Source: Bacteroidales bacterium (GTDB lineage Bacteria > Bacteroidota > Bacteroidia > Bacteroidales > Muribaculaceae). From it: a DNA stretch of 64,000 bases. The stretch spans positions 67,724 to 131,723 of the forward strand of contig JAAVFW010000003.1 of the NCBI GenBank assembly GCA_014800535.1, in the 5' to 3' direction. The translations under genes and the position numbers were made by a program. Numbering within the stretch: the first letter of the stretch is position 1; every line of letters begins with the position of its first letter. The notes beneath the pieces are model-generated. The model was not told the origin of the DNA, did no database searches, and was given only the letters and a program-made list of their open reading frames with translations. This document shows positions 22,427 to 32,448 of the stretch, one piece after another.

Positions 22427-22690
22427 TCATACTTTTATTATTGACTTGCCAAAGAAAGTCGACAGCATGGCGAGGGTCGAGATGGTAAAATTATGCTCCC
22501 CGCTCAACCATCGTGTAATTTCATTTGGACGCTTGCCGAGAGCTTCTGCAAACTGCCTTTTGTTAAGTCCTCTTTCTTGCATAAGGGCGGCAAGTCTATT
22601 GGCAATAGCAAACGAGAGTCGGGTTTCCTCGCGTTTCTCAATCGGGATTTCGTTAAAAATCTCCTGTAATGATATATTTATAGTTCTCAT
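22427..22690 (-). CDS. HTH (XRE/HigA-like) antitoxin
   Basis: RLAALMQERGLNKRQFAEALGKRPNEITRWLSGEHNFTISTLAMLS. Confidence 0.8.
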   Translation of the reverse strand: MRTINISLQEIFNEIPIEKREETRLSFAIANRLAALMQERGLNKRQFAEALGKRPNEITRWLSGEHNFTISTLAMLSTFFGKSIIKV

Positions 22691-23157
22691 ACTTCAAAAG
22701 TTTTATCAGTCAGTATCTCTTTTTCTGTAATCTGCACGTTGCCAGCACGAACTTCCTGTTTGAGTAGCCGCTCAAACTTCTGCAAGTCAATGACGTAACC
22801 TTGAAGTGTATCGTCTTCCTCGTAAGTGCGGCTGCGCTTGACATCACCGTTTCCGAGAATTAGGATTTTATCTGTCAAGCGAAGACAATATAAACGGAGT
22901 TTCGATTTCAGAACAGGAAGAGCGACAACAGAGTCGCTCATCTTACCCTCTCTGCGAAAGTATCTCTCCAATGCACCATTAGATAAAATCTGTTCTACAA
23001 AACGCATGATAGCTTGAAAATCAGGATTCAATTCGGCATCCTGTCTGAATTTGGATACGAATTTTTCAAATTCGCTCTGTTCGTCAGACAGGAATTGTAT
23101 TGTGTACATGGTGCAACTTTCGCTGCTGTTTACCAAAAGGAGTTCTACTTCGCTCAT
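22687..23157 (-). CDS. RelE/HigB (Gp49-like) toxin candidate
   Basis: YTIQFLSDEQSEFEKFVSKF...GALERYFRREGKMSDSVVALPVLKSKLRLYCLRLTDKILILGNGDVKRSRTYEED; ATGA overlap with the downstream HTH gene. Confidence 0.7.
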   Translation of the reverse strand: MSEVELLLVNSSESCTMYTIQFLSDEQSEFEKFVSKFRQDAELNPDFQAIMRFVEQILSNGALERYFRREGKMSDSVVALPVLKSKLRLYCLRLTDKILILGNGDVKRSRTYEEDDTLQGYVIDLQKFERLLKQEVRAGNVQITEKEILTDKTFEV

Positions 23158-23360
23158 AAAGACTTGCGTTTATAATGATAACGCAAAGTTATGAAAAAAT
23201 TTTACATAAAAGTAAAAATAATGAGATTTTTACGATACGCTCGATACGGAGAGAGCGAAAGTACCGTGGTAGGGCGCGATAGGGGAATTTCTCGCAGGCG
23301 AAGGAGAGGGTGTGTTGTAATCAAGGTTTATGACACAGGACTCATTTGGTTGTATTTAAT

Positions 23361-23391
23361 TTTGCAGCCAATTTTATTATTGTTATCTTTG
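23361..23391 (+). promoter_or_regulatory. Promoter upstream of rfbACB: TTTG-N19-TATCTTTG
   Basis: TTTG at 23361-23364 and TATCTTTG at 23384-23391 with 19-bp spacer. Confidence 0.7.
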
Positions 23392-23486
23392 CACATTACA
23401 ACGAAACGACACACTTGCCCGGACAACATCTCTGCCAAGAGGATTGAGGTCTGAGCAAATGTCTTGTCTATTCAAACGCCGGATTT

Positions 23487-24395
23487 ATGAAAGGTATCGT
23501 ACTTGCAGGAGGAAGCGGCACACGCCTGTATCCCATCACCAAAGGAGTCAGCAAACAATTGTTGCCGATCTACGATAAACCGATGGTTTATTACCCTATT
23601 TCGGTTCTGATGCAGGCTGGCATCAAAGATATTCTGATTATCTCAACCCCTGAGGATATGCCGGGGTTCAAACGTCTTCTCGGCGATGGGTCTGATTATG
23701 GTGTGAATTTTCAATTTGCAGTTCAGCCAAGTCCCGACGGACTCGCTCAGGCCTTCATCATCGGTCGCGAGTTTATCGGCGATGACGATGTTTGCCTTGT
23801 GCTTGGCGACAACATTTTTCATGGAGCCGGGTTTGTGAATAATCTGCGTTCGGCCACAGATGCCGTAACCCGTGAAAGAAAGGCATGTGTCTTCGGATAT
23901 TGGGTTGATGACCCTGAACGTTATGGGGTGGCAGAGTTCGACAATAACGGCAATTGCGTCTCTATCGAGGAGAAACCGGCAAATCCAAAATCAAACTACG
24001 CTGTCGTCGGACTCTATTTCTACCCCAACGATGTTGTCGACATTGCAGCTCAGATAAAACCGTCTGCCCGCGGTGAACTCGAAATAACAACCGTCAATCA
24101 GCATTACCTCGCTGAAGGAAGACTGAAAGTGGAAACTCTCGGAAGAGGGTTCGCTTGGCTCGACACCGGAACTCATGATTCTCTTGCCGAGGCCTCGATA
24201 TATGTTGAAGTGCTCGAAAAAAGACAAGGCCTGAAAATCGGATGTCTTGAAGGAATTGCTTATCGAAAAGGATGGATTTCCGAAGAGAAAATGCGACAGG
24301 TTGCTGAGCCGATGCTGAAAAATCAGTATGGAAAATATCTCCTGAAAGTCATTGACGACGTGAAACGTAACGGTCCGGAATATTATAGCTGCTGA
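23487..24395 (+). CDS. rfbA: Glucose-1-phosphate thymidylyltransferase
   Basis: [46 protein letters not shown]. Confidence 0.97.
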   Translation: MKGIVLAGGSGTRLYPITKGVSKQLLPIYDKPMVYYPISVLMQAGIKDILIISTPEDMPGFKRLLGDGSDYGVNFQFAVQPSPDGLAQAFIIGREFIGDDDVCLVLGDNIFHGAGFVNNLRSATDAVTRERKACVFGYWVDDPERYGVAEFDNNGNCVSIEEKPANPKSNYAVVGLYFYPNDVVDIAAQIKPSARGELEITTVNQHYLAEGRLKVETLGRGFAWLDTGTHDSLAEASIYVEVLEKRQGLKIGCLEGIAYRKGWISEEKMRQVAEPMLKNQYGKYLLKVIDDVKRNGPEYYSC

Positions 24396-24441
24396 TTTTA
24401 ATCTTACCGACAACCTTACTGACTTCCAAAACCGACTCAAC

Positions 24442-25011
24442 ATGAAAGCGATTAAAACAGATATTGACGGAGTGGTGATTCTCGAGCCCCGTGTCTTCGG
24501 CGATTCAAGAGGTTACTTCTTTGAATCATTCTCGCAGAAAGTTTTTGATAAACTCGTTCGCCCGATAACGTTTGTGCAGGATAACCAGAGCGCATCGTCC
24601 TACGGAGTTGTGCGCGGATTGCACTATCAGACCGGAGCCCATGCCCAGAGCAAATTGGTGAGTGTGGTTGAAGGAACGGTGCTTGACGTGGCGGTTGACA
24701 TACGCCGCGGCAGCCCGACTTTCGGCAAACATGTGGCTGTGGAACTCTCGGCCGATAATTTCCGTCGTCTGTTCATTCCCCGCGGCTTCGCCCACGGGTT
24801 TGCCGTGCTTTCCCCACATGCCGTTTTCCAATATAAATGCGACAACTATTATCATCCTGCTGCTGAAGGTGCCATCGCATGGAATGACCCCGCCCTTGAC
24901 ATCGATTGGAAAATCGACCTCGACAAGGTTATTCTCTCTGATAAGGATAAGGCTCACCCTCTGCTCGAAAATGCTGTAGATTTGTTTGACTATAACGAAA
25001 ATCTGTATTGA
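24442..25011 (+). CDS. rfbC: dTDP-4-dehydrorhamnose 3,5-epimerase
   Basis: VVILEPRVFGDSRGYFFESF...FVQDNQSASSYGVVRGLHYQ...FIPRGFAHGFAVLS. Confidence 0.95.
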   Translation: MKAIKTDIDGVVILEPRVFGDSRGYFFESFSQKVFDKLVRPITFVQDNQSASSYGVVRGLHYQTGAHAQSKLVSVVEGTVLDVAVDIRRGSPTFGKHVAVELSADNFRRLFIPRGFAHGFAVLSPHAVFQYKCDNYYHPAAEGAIAWNDPALDIDWKIDLDKVILSDKDKAHPLLENAVDLFDYNENLY

Positions 25012-25074
25012 TTGCCGGGCCGTCGGCTCAGGGATGCCACCTCTTTTTCTCACTCTCTAATAATTGACAGGATT

Positions 25075-26154
25075 ATGAAAAGAAATATAATGATTACCGG
25101 AGGAGCCGGATTTATCGGAAGTCATGTCGTCAGACGGTTTGTAAATAATTATCCTGACTACATGATTGTGTGTGTCGATAAGCTGACCTACGCCGGGTCG
25201 CTTGCAAACCTCCGCGATGTCGAGGATAAGCCAAACTACAGATTTGAGAAAGCTGACATCTGCGACCTCGAAAAGATGCGCTCCTTAATGAAGGATTACA
25301 ACATCGACGGTGTCATTCATCTTGCGGCTGAAAGCCATGTAGACCGCTCGATATCCGACCCTTTCACCTTTGCCCGCACAAATGTAATGGGCACACTCTC
25401 TCTGCTTCAGGCTGCTAAGGAGTTTTGGGAGAAGTCTCCTGAAGGATTCGATGGGAAGATGTTCTATCATATCTCAACCGACGAAGTCTATGGTGCGCTC
25501 GAACTGACAAACCCTGACGGTGAACCTCCCTATGGCGACTCTTTCTTCACTGAGGAAACCCCTTATAACCCTCATTCCCCCTATTCCGCTTCAAAGGCGT
25601 CGAGCGACCATTTCGTCAGAGCATATCACGACACCTACGGGATGCCGACAATTGTTACTAATTGCTCAAACAATTATGGTCCCTATCAGTTTCCTGAAAA
25701 ACTGATTCCTCTTTTCATCAAGAATATTCGCGAACGCCGTGCCCTTCCCGTCTATGGCAAGGGCGAAAATGTCAGAGACTGGCTTTTTGTTGAAGACCAC
25801 GCACGCGCGATCGACCTTATCTTCCACAAGGGAAAACCTGCTTCGACCTACAATATCGGGGGCTTTAACGAGTGGAAAAACATCGACCTCATTAAGGTTA
25901 TAATCAAGGTGGTAGATCGTCTCATAGGGAATCCTGAGGGGAGCAGTCTCGACCTTATCAAATATGTCACCGACCGTAAAGGTCATGACCTCCGGTATGC
26001 CATCGACAGCACCAAACTGCGCGATGAACTCGGATGGGAGCCTTCTCTGCAGTTTGAAGAGGGTATAGAAAAAACTGTCAGATGGTATCTCGACAACGAG
26101 GAGTGGGTTGCGGAGGTCAGCAATGGTAAACAACTTGAGGGGTTAGGCAAATAA
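25075..26154 (+). CDS. rfbB: dTDP-glucose 4,6-dehydratase
   Basis: MKRNIMITGGAGFIGSHVVRRFV...HLAAESHVDRSI...HISTDEVYGAL; ORF call extends upstream to 25012 but ATG at 25075 is likelier. Confidence 0.97.
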   Translation: MKRNIMITGGAGFIGSHVVRRFVNNYPDYMIVCVDKLTYAGSLANLRDVEDKPNYRFEKADICDLEKMRSLMKDYNIDGVIHLAAESHVDRSISDPFTFARTNVMGTLSLLQAAKEFWEKSPEGFDGKMFYHISTDEVYGALELTNPDGEPPYGDSFFTEETPYNPHSPYSASKASSDHFVRAYHDTYGMPTIVTNCSNNYGPYQFPEKLIPLFIKNIRERRALPVYGKGENVRDWLFVEDHARAIDLIFHKGKPASTYNIGGFNEWKNIDLIKVIIKVVDRLIGNPEGSSLDLIKYVTDRKGHDLRYAIDSTKLRDELGWEPSLQFEEGIEKTVRWYLDNEEWVAEVSNGKQLEGLGK

Positions 26155-26167
26155 TATCCTTTTTGGA

Positions 26168-27115
26168 ATGGCTCAGGTCGATATTCTGCTCGCAACCTAC
26201 AATGGTGAACGATTCATCACATCGCAGCTTCATTCGCTGCTGATGCAGACCTTCAGTGACATCAGAATCCTTGTGCATGATGACGGGTCGTCTGACGAGA
26301 CCATGAAAATCATCAGAAATTTCGCTCGCCACGATGCAAGAATCGTTATCATTGATGATTCACGAAAATTCGGGTCGCCTACCGAAAATTTCCTGCATCT
26401 TCTCTCGTTTGCCACAGCTTCCTGGATAATGTTTTGCGACCAGGATGACATCTGGTTTGACAACAAAGTGGAATTAATGCTGACCGAAGCCCTTAAAGTT
26501 CCACAGGGCACTCCGGCAGTGGTCTATTGCGAGGCTCTTTACTGGCACCCGACAAGGGGTATCGTCGGTAAGGGAGGTGCATATATGGCTCCTCGCTCCC
26601 TGCCTGCTCTCTTAGGCCAGAAAGCGGGTGTGCTCGGTTGCTCTTCAATGTTCAACCGGCAGCTTAAGGATATCATGTTGCGCTACAAGGGGAAGATAGC
26701 CATGCACGACCATCTTCTTGAGTTGGCTGCCTTCTCTTTTGGAGAAGTAAGATATGTGTCGGTTCCTCTGATTCTTTATCGTCAGCATGACCGCAATGTC
26801 ACCGGCAACACTGACCTTCTTCTTTCGCCGACAGAGAGAATCAAGAGAAAAATCTATCATTCGCGTCCGGTGATGGATGCAAAACATCTCAACGCGACGT
26901 CTGATTTTCTAAACTTCTTTCGCGATGAGTTGTCAGCTGACCAAATAGAGTTGCTGGAAAGTTATCTCAAAATGAGCCGGCACAATAAGATCCGTAACAT
27001 TCTGACAGCTTTACGCCTTGGACTTGCAAGAGATAATTCCAAATTGAAATTCATACTCAAACTCATCATTTCTCCTTATCTCGACAGGGAAAACCGCAAT
27101 AATCTTAATCATTGA
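26168..27115 (+). CDS. Glycosyltransferase family 2
   Basis: VDILLATYNGERFITSQLHSLLMQTFSDIRILVHDDGSSDETM...MFCDQDDIWFDNKV. Confidence 0.93.
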   Translation: MAQVDILLATYNGERFITSQLHSLLMQTFSDIRILVHDDGSSDETMKIIRNFARHDARIVIIDDSRKFGSPTENFLHLLSFATASWIMFCDQDDIWFDNKVELMLTEALKVPQGTPAVVYCEALYWHPTRGIVGKGGAYMAPRSLPALLGQKAGVLGCSSMFNRQLKDIMLRYKGKIAMHDHLLELAAFSFGEVRYVSVPLILYRQHDRNVTGNTDLLLSPTERIKRKIYHSRPVMDAKHLNATSDFLNFFRDELSADQIELLESYLKMSRHNKIRNILTALRLGLARDNSKLKFILKLIISPYLDRENRNNLNH

Positions 27116-28203
27116 CCATGAGAATTCTTCACATCATATCGCGTCTTGAAACCGGAGGTGCTCAAAAACTCCTCTCGGAGCTGCTCCCTGCGCTTTCTGA
27201 TTGTGGAATGAAGACCGATGTGCTGGTTTTCTCACGCCTTGATAATCACATCGAAAAGGCTCTTGCCGAGGCCGGAATAAATATTATCAGCCTTGATATA
27301 GCCAATCTGCGTTCTCCCGCCCTTATTCCTAAGTTGAGAAAATATATCGCACGCTACGATTTGGCTCATGTTCATCTCTTCCCGGCTCTCTATGAATGTG
27401 CCCTGGCTGCCTGCGGGCTTAAGACACCGCTTGTTTATACGGAACATTCAACCTCAAACCGAAGGAGGGATAAGAAATATATGCGTCCCGCGGAAAAAAT
27501 GGTCTATAGTGCTTACCGGAAGATTGTGGCAATCAGTCCGCAGACAGAAAAAGCACTTGCTGACTGGATAGGTCCGTCGCTTGGCCGACGCATAATAACA
27601 ATAGAAAATGGAATCAATCTTGAAAAGATTCGCGATGCCGGGTCGGCTTCATTTCCTGATGGGAAGCCGACAATACTGATGGTGTCTCGTTTCAATGAAA
27701 GTAAAGATCAGAAAACCCTCATCCGCGCCCTCCCGCTAATCAACGATAAGTCGATTAGAGTGGCTTTCGCAGGTGACGGTCCGAATCTGGAGGAGTGTCG
27801 CCGTGAAGCTGTGAGAAGAAGTGTGGCTGACAGAGTCTCTTTTCTCGGCAACCGCACTGATGTGCCACAACTCATCAATGGAGCCTTGCTCGGTGTGCAA
27901 TCATCAAATTGGGAGGGGTTCGGATTGACTGCAGTTGAATTAATGGCAGCCGGAAAGCCGGTGGTCGCATCTGATGTCGACGGACTGAAACAGGTTGTCG
28001 ACGGGTATGGATTGCTCTTTAAAGCAGGAAAACATGAAGACCTTGCCCGACAAATCAACCGCTTGCTTTCAAATGAGAAACTCTTTGCCGAGGTGGCTGA
28101 AAAATGCTACCGACGTGCGGATATGTTCTCAATCGACAAAATGGCTGAGCGATACGCTCTTCTCTATTCTGAAATCCTTGAAAAACAACCTGACCGATCA
28201 TGA
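27112..28203 (+). CDS. Glycosyltransferase family 4
   Basis: RILHIISRLETGGAQKLLSELLPAL...STSNRRRDK...SNWEGFGLTAVELMAAGKPVVASDVDGL. Confidence 0.93.
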   Translation: MTMRILHIISRLETGGAQKLLSELLPALSDCGMKTDVLVFSRLDNHIEKALAEAGINIISLDIANLRSPALIPKLRKYIARYDLAHVHLFPALYECALAACGLKTPLVYTEHSTSNRRRDKKYMRPAEKMVYSAYRKIVAISPQTEKALADWIGPSLGRRIITIENGINLEKIRDAGSASFPDGKPTILMVSRFNESKDQKTLIRALPLINDKSIRVAFAGDGPNLEECRREAVRRSVADRVSFLGNRTDVPQLINGALLGVQSSNWEGFGLTAVELMAAGKPVVASDVDGLKQVVDGYGLLFKAGKHEDLARQINRLLSNEKLFAEVAEKCYRRADMFSIDKMAERYALLYSEILEKQPDRS

Positions 28204-29717
28204 AAGATATCTGCCTTATCGACCCGTTTTTCTGTCCTCTCGACGAAACAGAAGAGGAATTGAGAATGGCTGACAAGGCCTTCAATGACCTGATTACAGC
28301 CTATTATAACAGTCCTCATCGCAGAAAAATCGAAATAATCACCCGTGCCTACAACCTTGCGAAGAAGGTGCACAAAGGGCGTCGACGCCTTAATGGCGAA
28401 CTCTTTATCATGCACCCTCTGGCTGTGGCCCGTATCGTAATTTCCGAACTCGGTCTCGGCTCAACATCAATCTGTGCCGCTCTGCTTCATGAAGTCTTGC
28501 GTGAAAGCGACCTTACCGGTAGCGATCTTGAGCGTATGTTCAATCCGGGTGTGGCGAGGATTGTCGAAGGTGTGCACAAGATTTCAGGTGGCATCTTCGG
28601 CGATAAGGCGTCGGTCGAAGCGGAAAATTTCAAACGTCTTCTCCTCTCAATGGCTACCGATTTCAGAGTGGTGCTGGTCAAGATGGCTGACAGACTTGAC
28701 AATATGCGCACCCTTGATGCTCTCAGAAAGGAGAAACAGAATAAAATCTCGCGGGAGACTCTCTACCTTTATGCTCCGTTGGCTGAACGTCTCGGACTTT
28801 TCTCGCTCAAACGGGAATTTGAGGATATTGCTTTCAGCCGCGAATACCCCGACGACTACCGCTTCATTCAAGATAAGCTTAAAATCAGCCGTAAGGATGT
28901 CGACAGTGTTACATCCCGATTCATGGAGCCGATAATAACCGAGCTTGATAAAGCCGGGTTCAAATATGTCGTGAAGTCAAGAATCAAAAGCCCTTATTCC
29001 ATCTTCAATAAGATGAAGAAAAAGAATATCCCTTTTGAAGAAATCTACGATATATATGCCGTGCGCATCATCTTCGAAAATGAGAATGAGGAAGAGGAAG
29101 TGGACCGATGTCGTGAAATTCACAAAATCATTGCGTCAATTTATCCGGTTCATGCCGACAGACTCAGAGACTGGACCGAACATCCCAAGGCAACAGGTTA
29201 TCGCGCTCTTCACACCACAGTGCTCGGCCCGGATGAGAAATGGGTTGAGGCGCAGATCCGGTCGAAGAAAATGGACGACATTGCCGAACTCGGTTATGCC
29301 GCTCATTGGAAGTATAAGGCTCCCGATGAAAAAAATGATTCTCCCGCTCTTGACTCGCTTATGAACACGGTGAAGGATATTCTCGAACACCCTGAACCGG
29401 ATGCCCTCGACTTCCTTGAAACAATTCGCCTCAACCTTCTGGCCTCAGAAATATTTGTGCTGACGCCTGCCGATGATATTATGCGACTTCCGGCCGGCTC
29501 AACTGTGCTCGACCTGGCTTTCGCTATCCATTCTGAGCTCGGCATCCATTGCATTGCCGGAAAAATCGACCATCGGCTCGTGCCTCTTTCCTATAATCTA
29601 AACAGCGGTGACAGAGTGGAGATTATAACCTCTAAATCTCAAAAACCTCGCCCTGAGTGGATTAATTTCTGTCGCACTGCTAAAGCCCGTAATAAGCTGC
29701 GTAAGGCTCTCTTATAA
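28200..29717 (+). CDS. RelA/SpoT homologue, short form (HD-synthetase-TGS, no C-terminal regulatory domains)
   Basis: 505 aa; MHPLAVARIV...GYRALHTTVLGPDEKWVEAQIRSKKMDDIAELGYAAHWKYK; TGS MRLPAGSTVLDLAFAIHSELG; stop TAA soon after TGS. Confidence 0.9.
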   Translation: MKDICLIDPFFCPLDETEEELRMADKAFNDLITAYYNSPHRRKIEIITRAYNLAKKVHKGRRRLNGELFIMHPLAVARIVISELGLGSTSICAALLHEVLRESDLTGSDLERMFNPGVARIVEGVHKISGGIFGDKASVEAENFKRLLLSMATDFRVVLVKMADRLDNMRTLDALRKEKQNKISRETLYLYAPLAERLGLFSLKREFEDIAFSREYPDDYRFIQDKLKISRKDVDSVTSRFMEPIITELDKAGFKYVVKSRIKSPYSIFNKMKKKNIPFEEIYDIYAVRIIFENENEEEEVDRCREIHKIIASIYPVHADRLRDWTEHPKATGYRALHTTVLGPDEKWVEAQIRSKKMDDIAELGYAAHWKYKAPDEKNDSPALDSLMNTVKDILEHPEPDALDFLETIRLNLLASEIFVLTPADDIMRLPAGSTVLDLAFAIHSELGIHCIAGKIDHRLVPLSYNLNSGDRVEIITSKSQKPRPEWINFCRTAKARNKLRKALL

Positions 29718-29755
29718 CTCCTCTTTTTTCCACAAGATTTTACCCGAAACAATAT

Positions 29756-31819
29756 ATGAGAACTTCTGTAAAAGACGCTTTTTCAAGAAAAGATTTTCCT
29801 AAAATACTGATTGCTCTCGCGTGCATACTGCTCATCATGCTCGTGATTCCGAGGGCTGACCACCAGTCATATTCGTTTGAAGAGAATCAACCATGGAAGT
29901 ATCAGCTTCTGACGGCTGAGTTCGACATGCCAATCATGCGCGATTCGGCATCTGTACGCTCCATGAGAGACAGCATCGACGCTCGTTTCATCCCGTTTGT
30001 GAAACGCAACGATAAAATTGCCGAGGCTAACATCTCCAGATTTTCCAAAAGCCTGCCGCAGGAAGTTCCTCATTCCGACAAGTCTCTGCTGACGTCGCTT
30101 CTGTCGGAAGTCTATGAGAGAGGAGTCGTCGATCAGGTGATGGCGCGCAGATTGAAAAACCGCAAGAATCCAACCCTGCGCGAAATGTCTTCGTCTGAAG
30201 AAAATAATACTGCCAGATCTATCGACGCTTCAAAAATGCTTTCCGAAGCGGATGCCTTCCGATTGATTGACACTCTGTTTGTGGCCGGTTCGACAACTCA
30301 TTCGCGCCTGTCGGCAGAAGAGATTCATTCGCTGACAAGCTGCATCGTGCCTAACATCATTGTCGATTCTATTGCCGATAATAAATATCGGAATCAGGAA
30401 TATCTCGGTGTCAATGCCGCAATCGGTGTCATAAAGAAGGGGCAACGCATAGTTGATAGAGGCGAGATAATCACCCCGCAAATCTATACGAATCTGAACA
30501 CTTATCAGGAAATGCTTCAGACCTATCAGGATTCCGACCATAACGTAGTCTACATGATTCTCGCACAGGCCTCCTACGTCGCAATCCTCATTTCAATCAT
30601 GATGCTCTTCCTGAGACTTTATCGTCCTAACGTCTACAACGACACGCGTAGTGTGACTTTCGTAATGGTGTTTATCACTCTCTTTGTGATGTTTGCTATA
30701 TGGATGTTTGAGCTGTTTACAAATGGAATTTACATAGTGCCGTTCGCTACGGTGCCTATCATGATTCTTGTGTTCTTCGACTCAAGAACGGCCATTTTCT
30801 CTCTCCTCATAACGGTGATTATGACGGCGATTGTCGCAACCTTCACAATGCACTTCATCTTCACAGAGCTTGTGGTGGGAATCCTTGCAACCTACAGTCT
30901 GCGTCAGCTCAGCCGTCGCTCTCAATTGCTGCGAACGGCTGCCATAACCTTCATCACTTATCTGATTTGCCATATCACCCTGAATGTTATGGAAACCGGT
31001 GAGCTACAAAATGTCATCTCTCTGCGCATGGTGAGCATCTACCTCATCAACTCTGTCATTCTTTCGTTTGCCTATGTGCTTATCTGGATTGTCGAAAAGA
31101 TTTTCGGCTTCACTTCAATCGTCACTCTTGTCGAACTCAGCGACATCAATAACCCGCTGCTCCGACGTCTGGCAGAGGTGGCTCCGGGCACGTTCCAACA
31201 CAGCATGCAGGTCTCTACTCTAGCAGCGGAGGCTGCCCGCGCTATCGGAGCAAATACTCAGCTGGTGCGAACCGGCGCCCTCTACCACGACATAGGAAAG
31301 ATGGAGAGTCCCGTCTTCTTCACAGAAAATCAGCATGGTGTGAACCCTCACGATGGTTTAAGTCCGGAAACGAGCGCACGCAAGATCATATCTCATGTCA
31401 CAAACGGAATTGAAATTGCTCAGCGCGAGAATCTCCCGGCCGTCATACGCAATTTCATCTCTCAGCATCATGGACGTGGGATTGCCAAATATTTCTATCT
31501 GACTGCCAAAAATGAGAATCCGGATAAAGAAATTTCCAAGGAACCATTCACTTATCCCGGTCCAAACCCCCGCTCTAAAGAGACAACGATTCTGATGATG
31601 GCTGACTGCGTGGAGGCGGCATCCCGTTCGCTGAAAGATTACTCCAAGGAGTCGATCGACACTCTGGTCAACAAAATCATAGATTCGCAGGTTGCCGATG
31701 GTCTTTACAGTGAATCGCCCATCTCTTTCCGCGACATAGAAACCGTAAAAGAGACATTCAAAAACCGTTTAGCAACCATTTATCATTCGCGCATAGCTTA
31801 TCCTGATGCTAAAAAGTAG
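29756..31819 (+). CDS. 7TM-HD (PgpH-type) phosphohydrolase, predicted c-di-AMP phosphodiesterase
   Basis: 687 aa; extracellular 7TMR-HDED region, TM bundle, cytosolic HD: FQHSMQVSTLAAEAARAIGANTQLVRTGALYHDIGKM. Confidence 0.9.
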   Translation: MRTSVKDAFSRKDFPKILIALACILLIMLVIPRADHQSYSFEENQPWKYQLLTAEFDMPIMRDSASVRSMRDSIDARFIPFVKRNDKIAEANISRFSKSLPQEVPHSDKSLLTSLLSEVYERGVVDQVMARRLKNRKNPTLREMSSSEENNTARSIDASKMLSEADAFRLIDTLFVAGSTTHSRLSAEEIHSLTSCIVPNIIVDSIADNKYRNQEYLGVNAAIGVIKKGQRIVDRGEIITPQIYTNLNTYQEMLQTYQDSDHNVVYMILAQASYVAILISIMMLFLRLYRPNVYNDTRSVTFVMVFITLFVMFAIWMFELFTNGIYIVPFATVPIMILVFFDSRTAIFSLLITVIMTAIVATFTMHFIFTELVVGILATYSLRQLSRRSQLLRTAAITFITYLICHITLNVMETGELQNVISLRMVSIYLINSVILSFAYVLIWIVEKIFGFTSIVTLVELSDINNPLLRRLAEVAPGTFQHSMQVSTLAAEAARAIGANTQLVRTGALYHDIGKMESPVFFTENQHGVNPHDGLSPETSARKIISHVTNGIEIAQRENLPAVIRNFISQHHGRGIAKYFYLTAKNENPDKEISKEPFTYPGPNPRSKETTILMMADCVEAASRSLKDYSKESIDTLVNKIIDSQVADGLYSESPISFRDIETVKETFKNRLATIYHSRIAYPDAKK

Positions 31820-31883
31820 GTCGGAAATTGAATATTTTTGCCCTGTTTTGCGTTTATATGATATAGAATATTATTAACACGGA

Positions 31884-32438
31884 TTGCTCATGGTTTTCAT
31901 CATCATATTATCAGCGGTTTTATGGCTTGCATCCTTCTGGATGCTTTTCAAGCGCGAAATGGCAGCCCCTGCGGTCTCATTTCTTGCCTTGTTTATTCTT
32001 AGTCTTGCCAAGGATTCTGCCACATCGCGTGCGCTCCTCCCGATAAATTCGACAATTCTGACCGCCTGGCTCTGCATGACACTTGTGGTGGTGACTGCCT
32101 CGTGGTTGCAACCTGATGCTGTCAAGGCTCAGCATAGAGGTGTCGGATACATGACAATCGGTGCTTTCGCCGGGATGGCTGTGGGTCTGCTCGCTTTCTC
32201 TGTCTCCGTCAATATGTCAATGCTTTACGCTTCGATGATGGTTGGCGTGTGTGTCGGAATCTTTCTGGGCTACCTCCTCTTCACCCGAACCCCCGACGGC
32301 AATGAGCTCGCGAAAGGCTCCAACAGATTTTTCCGCTACCTCCTTGCAAAAGGGTTTCCGATTGCAATTACCGTAATGATTCCGGGTGTGGTGTGTGTAA
32401 TATCGCTCGCTATATTCAACAACATCGTTGCATATTGA
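31884..32438 (+). CDS. Small multi-pass membrane protein, unknown function
   Basis: 184 aa, hydrophobic segments throughout. Confidence 0.7.
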   Translation: MLMVFIIILSAVLWLASFWMLFKREMAAPAVSFLALFILSLAKDSATSRALLPINSTILTAWLCMTLVVVTASWLQPDAVKAQHRGVGYMTIGAFAGMAVGLLAFSVSVNMSMLYASMMVGVCVGIFLGYLLFTRTPDGNELAKGSNRFFRYLLAKGFPIAITVMIPGVVCVISLAIFNNIVAY

Positions 32439-32448
32439 TTAATTCACT

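Noticed and set aside
23191-23454. 87-aa ORF between the toxin gene and rfbA
   Set aside because: Runs through the rfbA promoter, Arg-rich and unlike known proteins; more likely intergenic.
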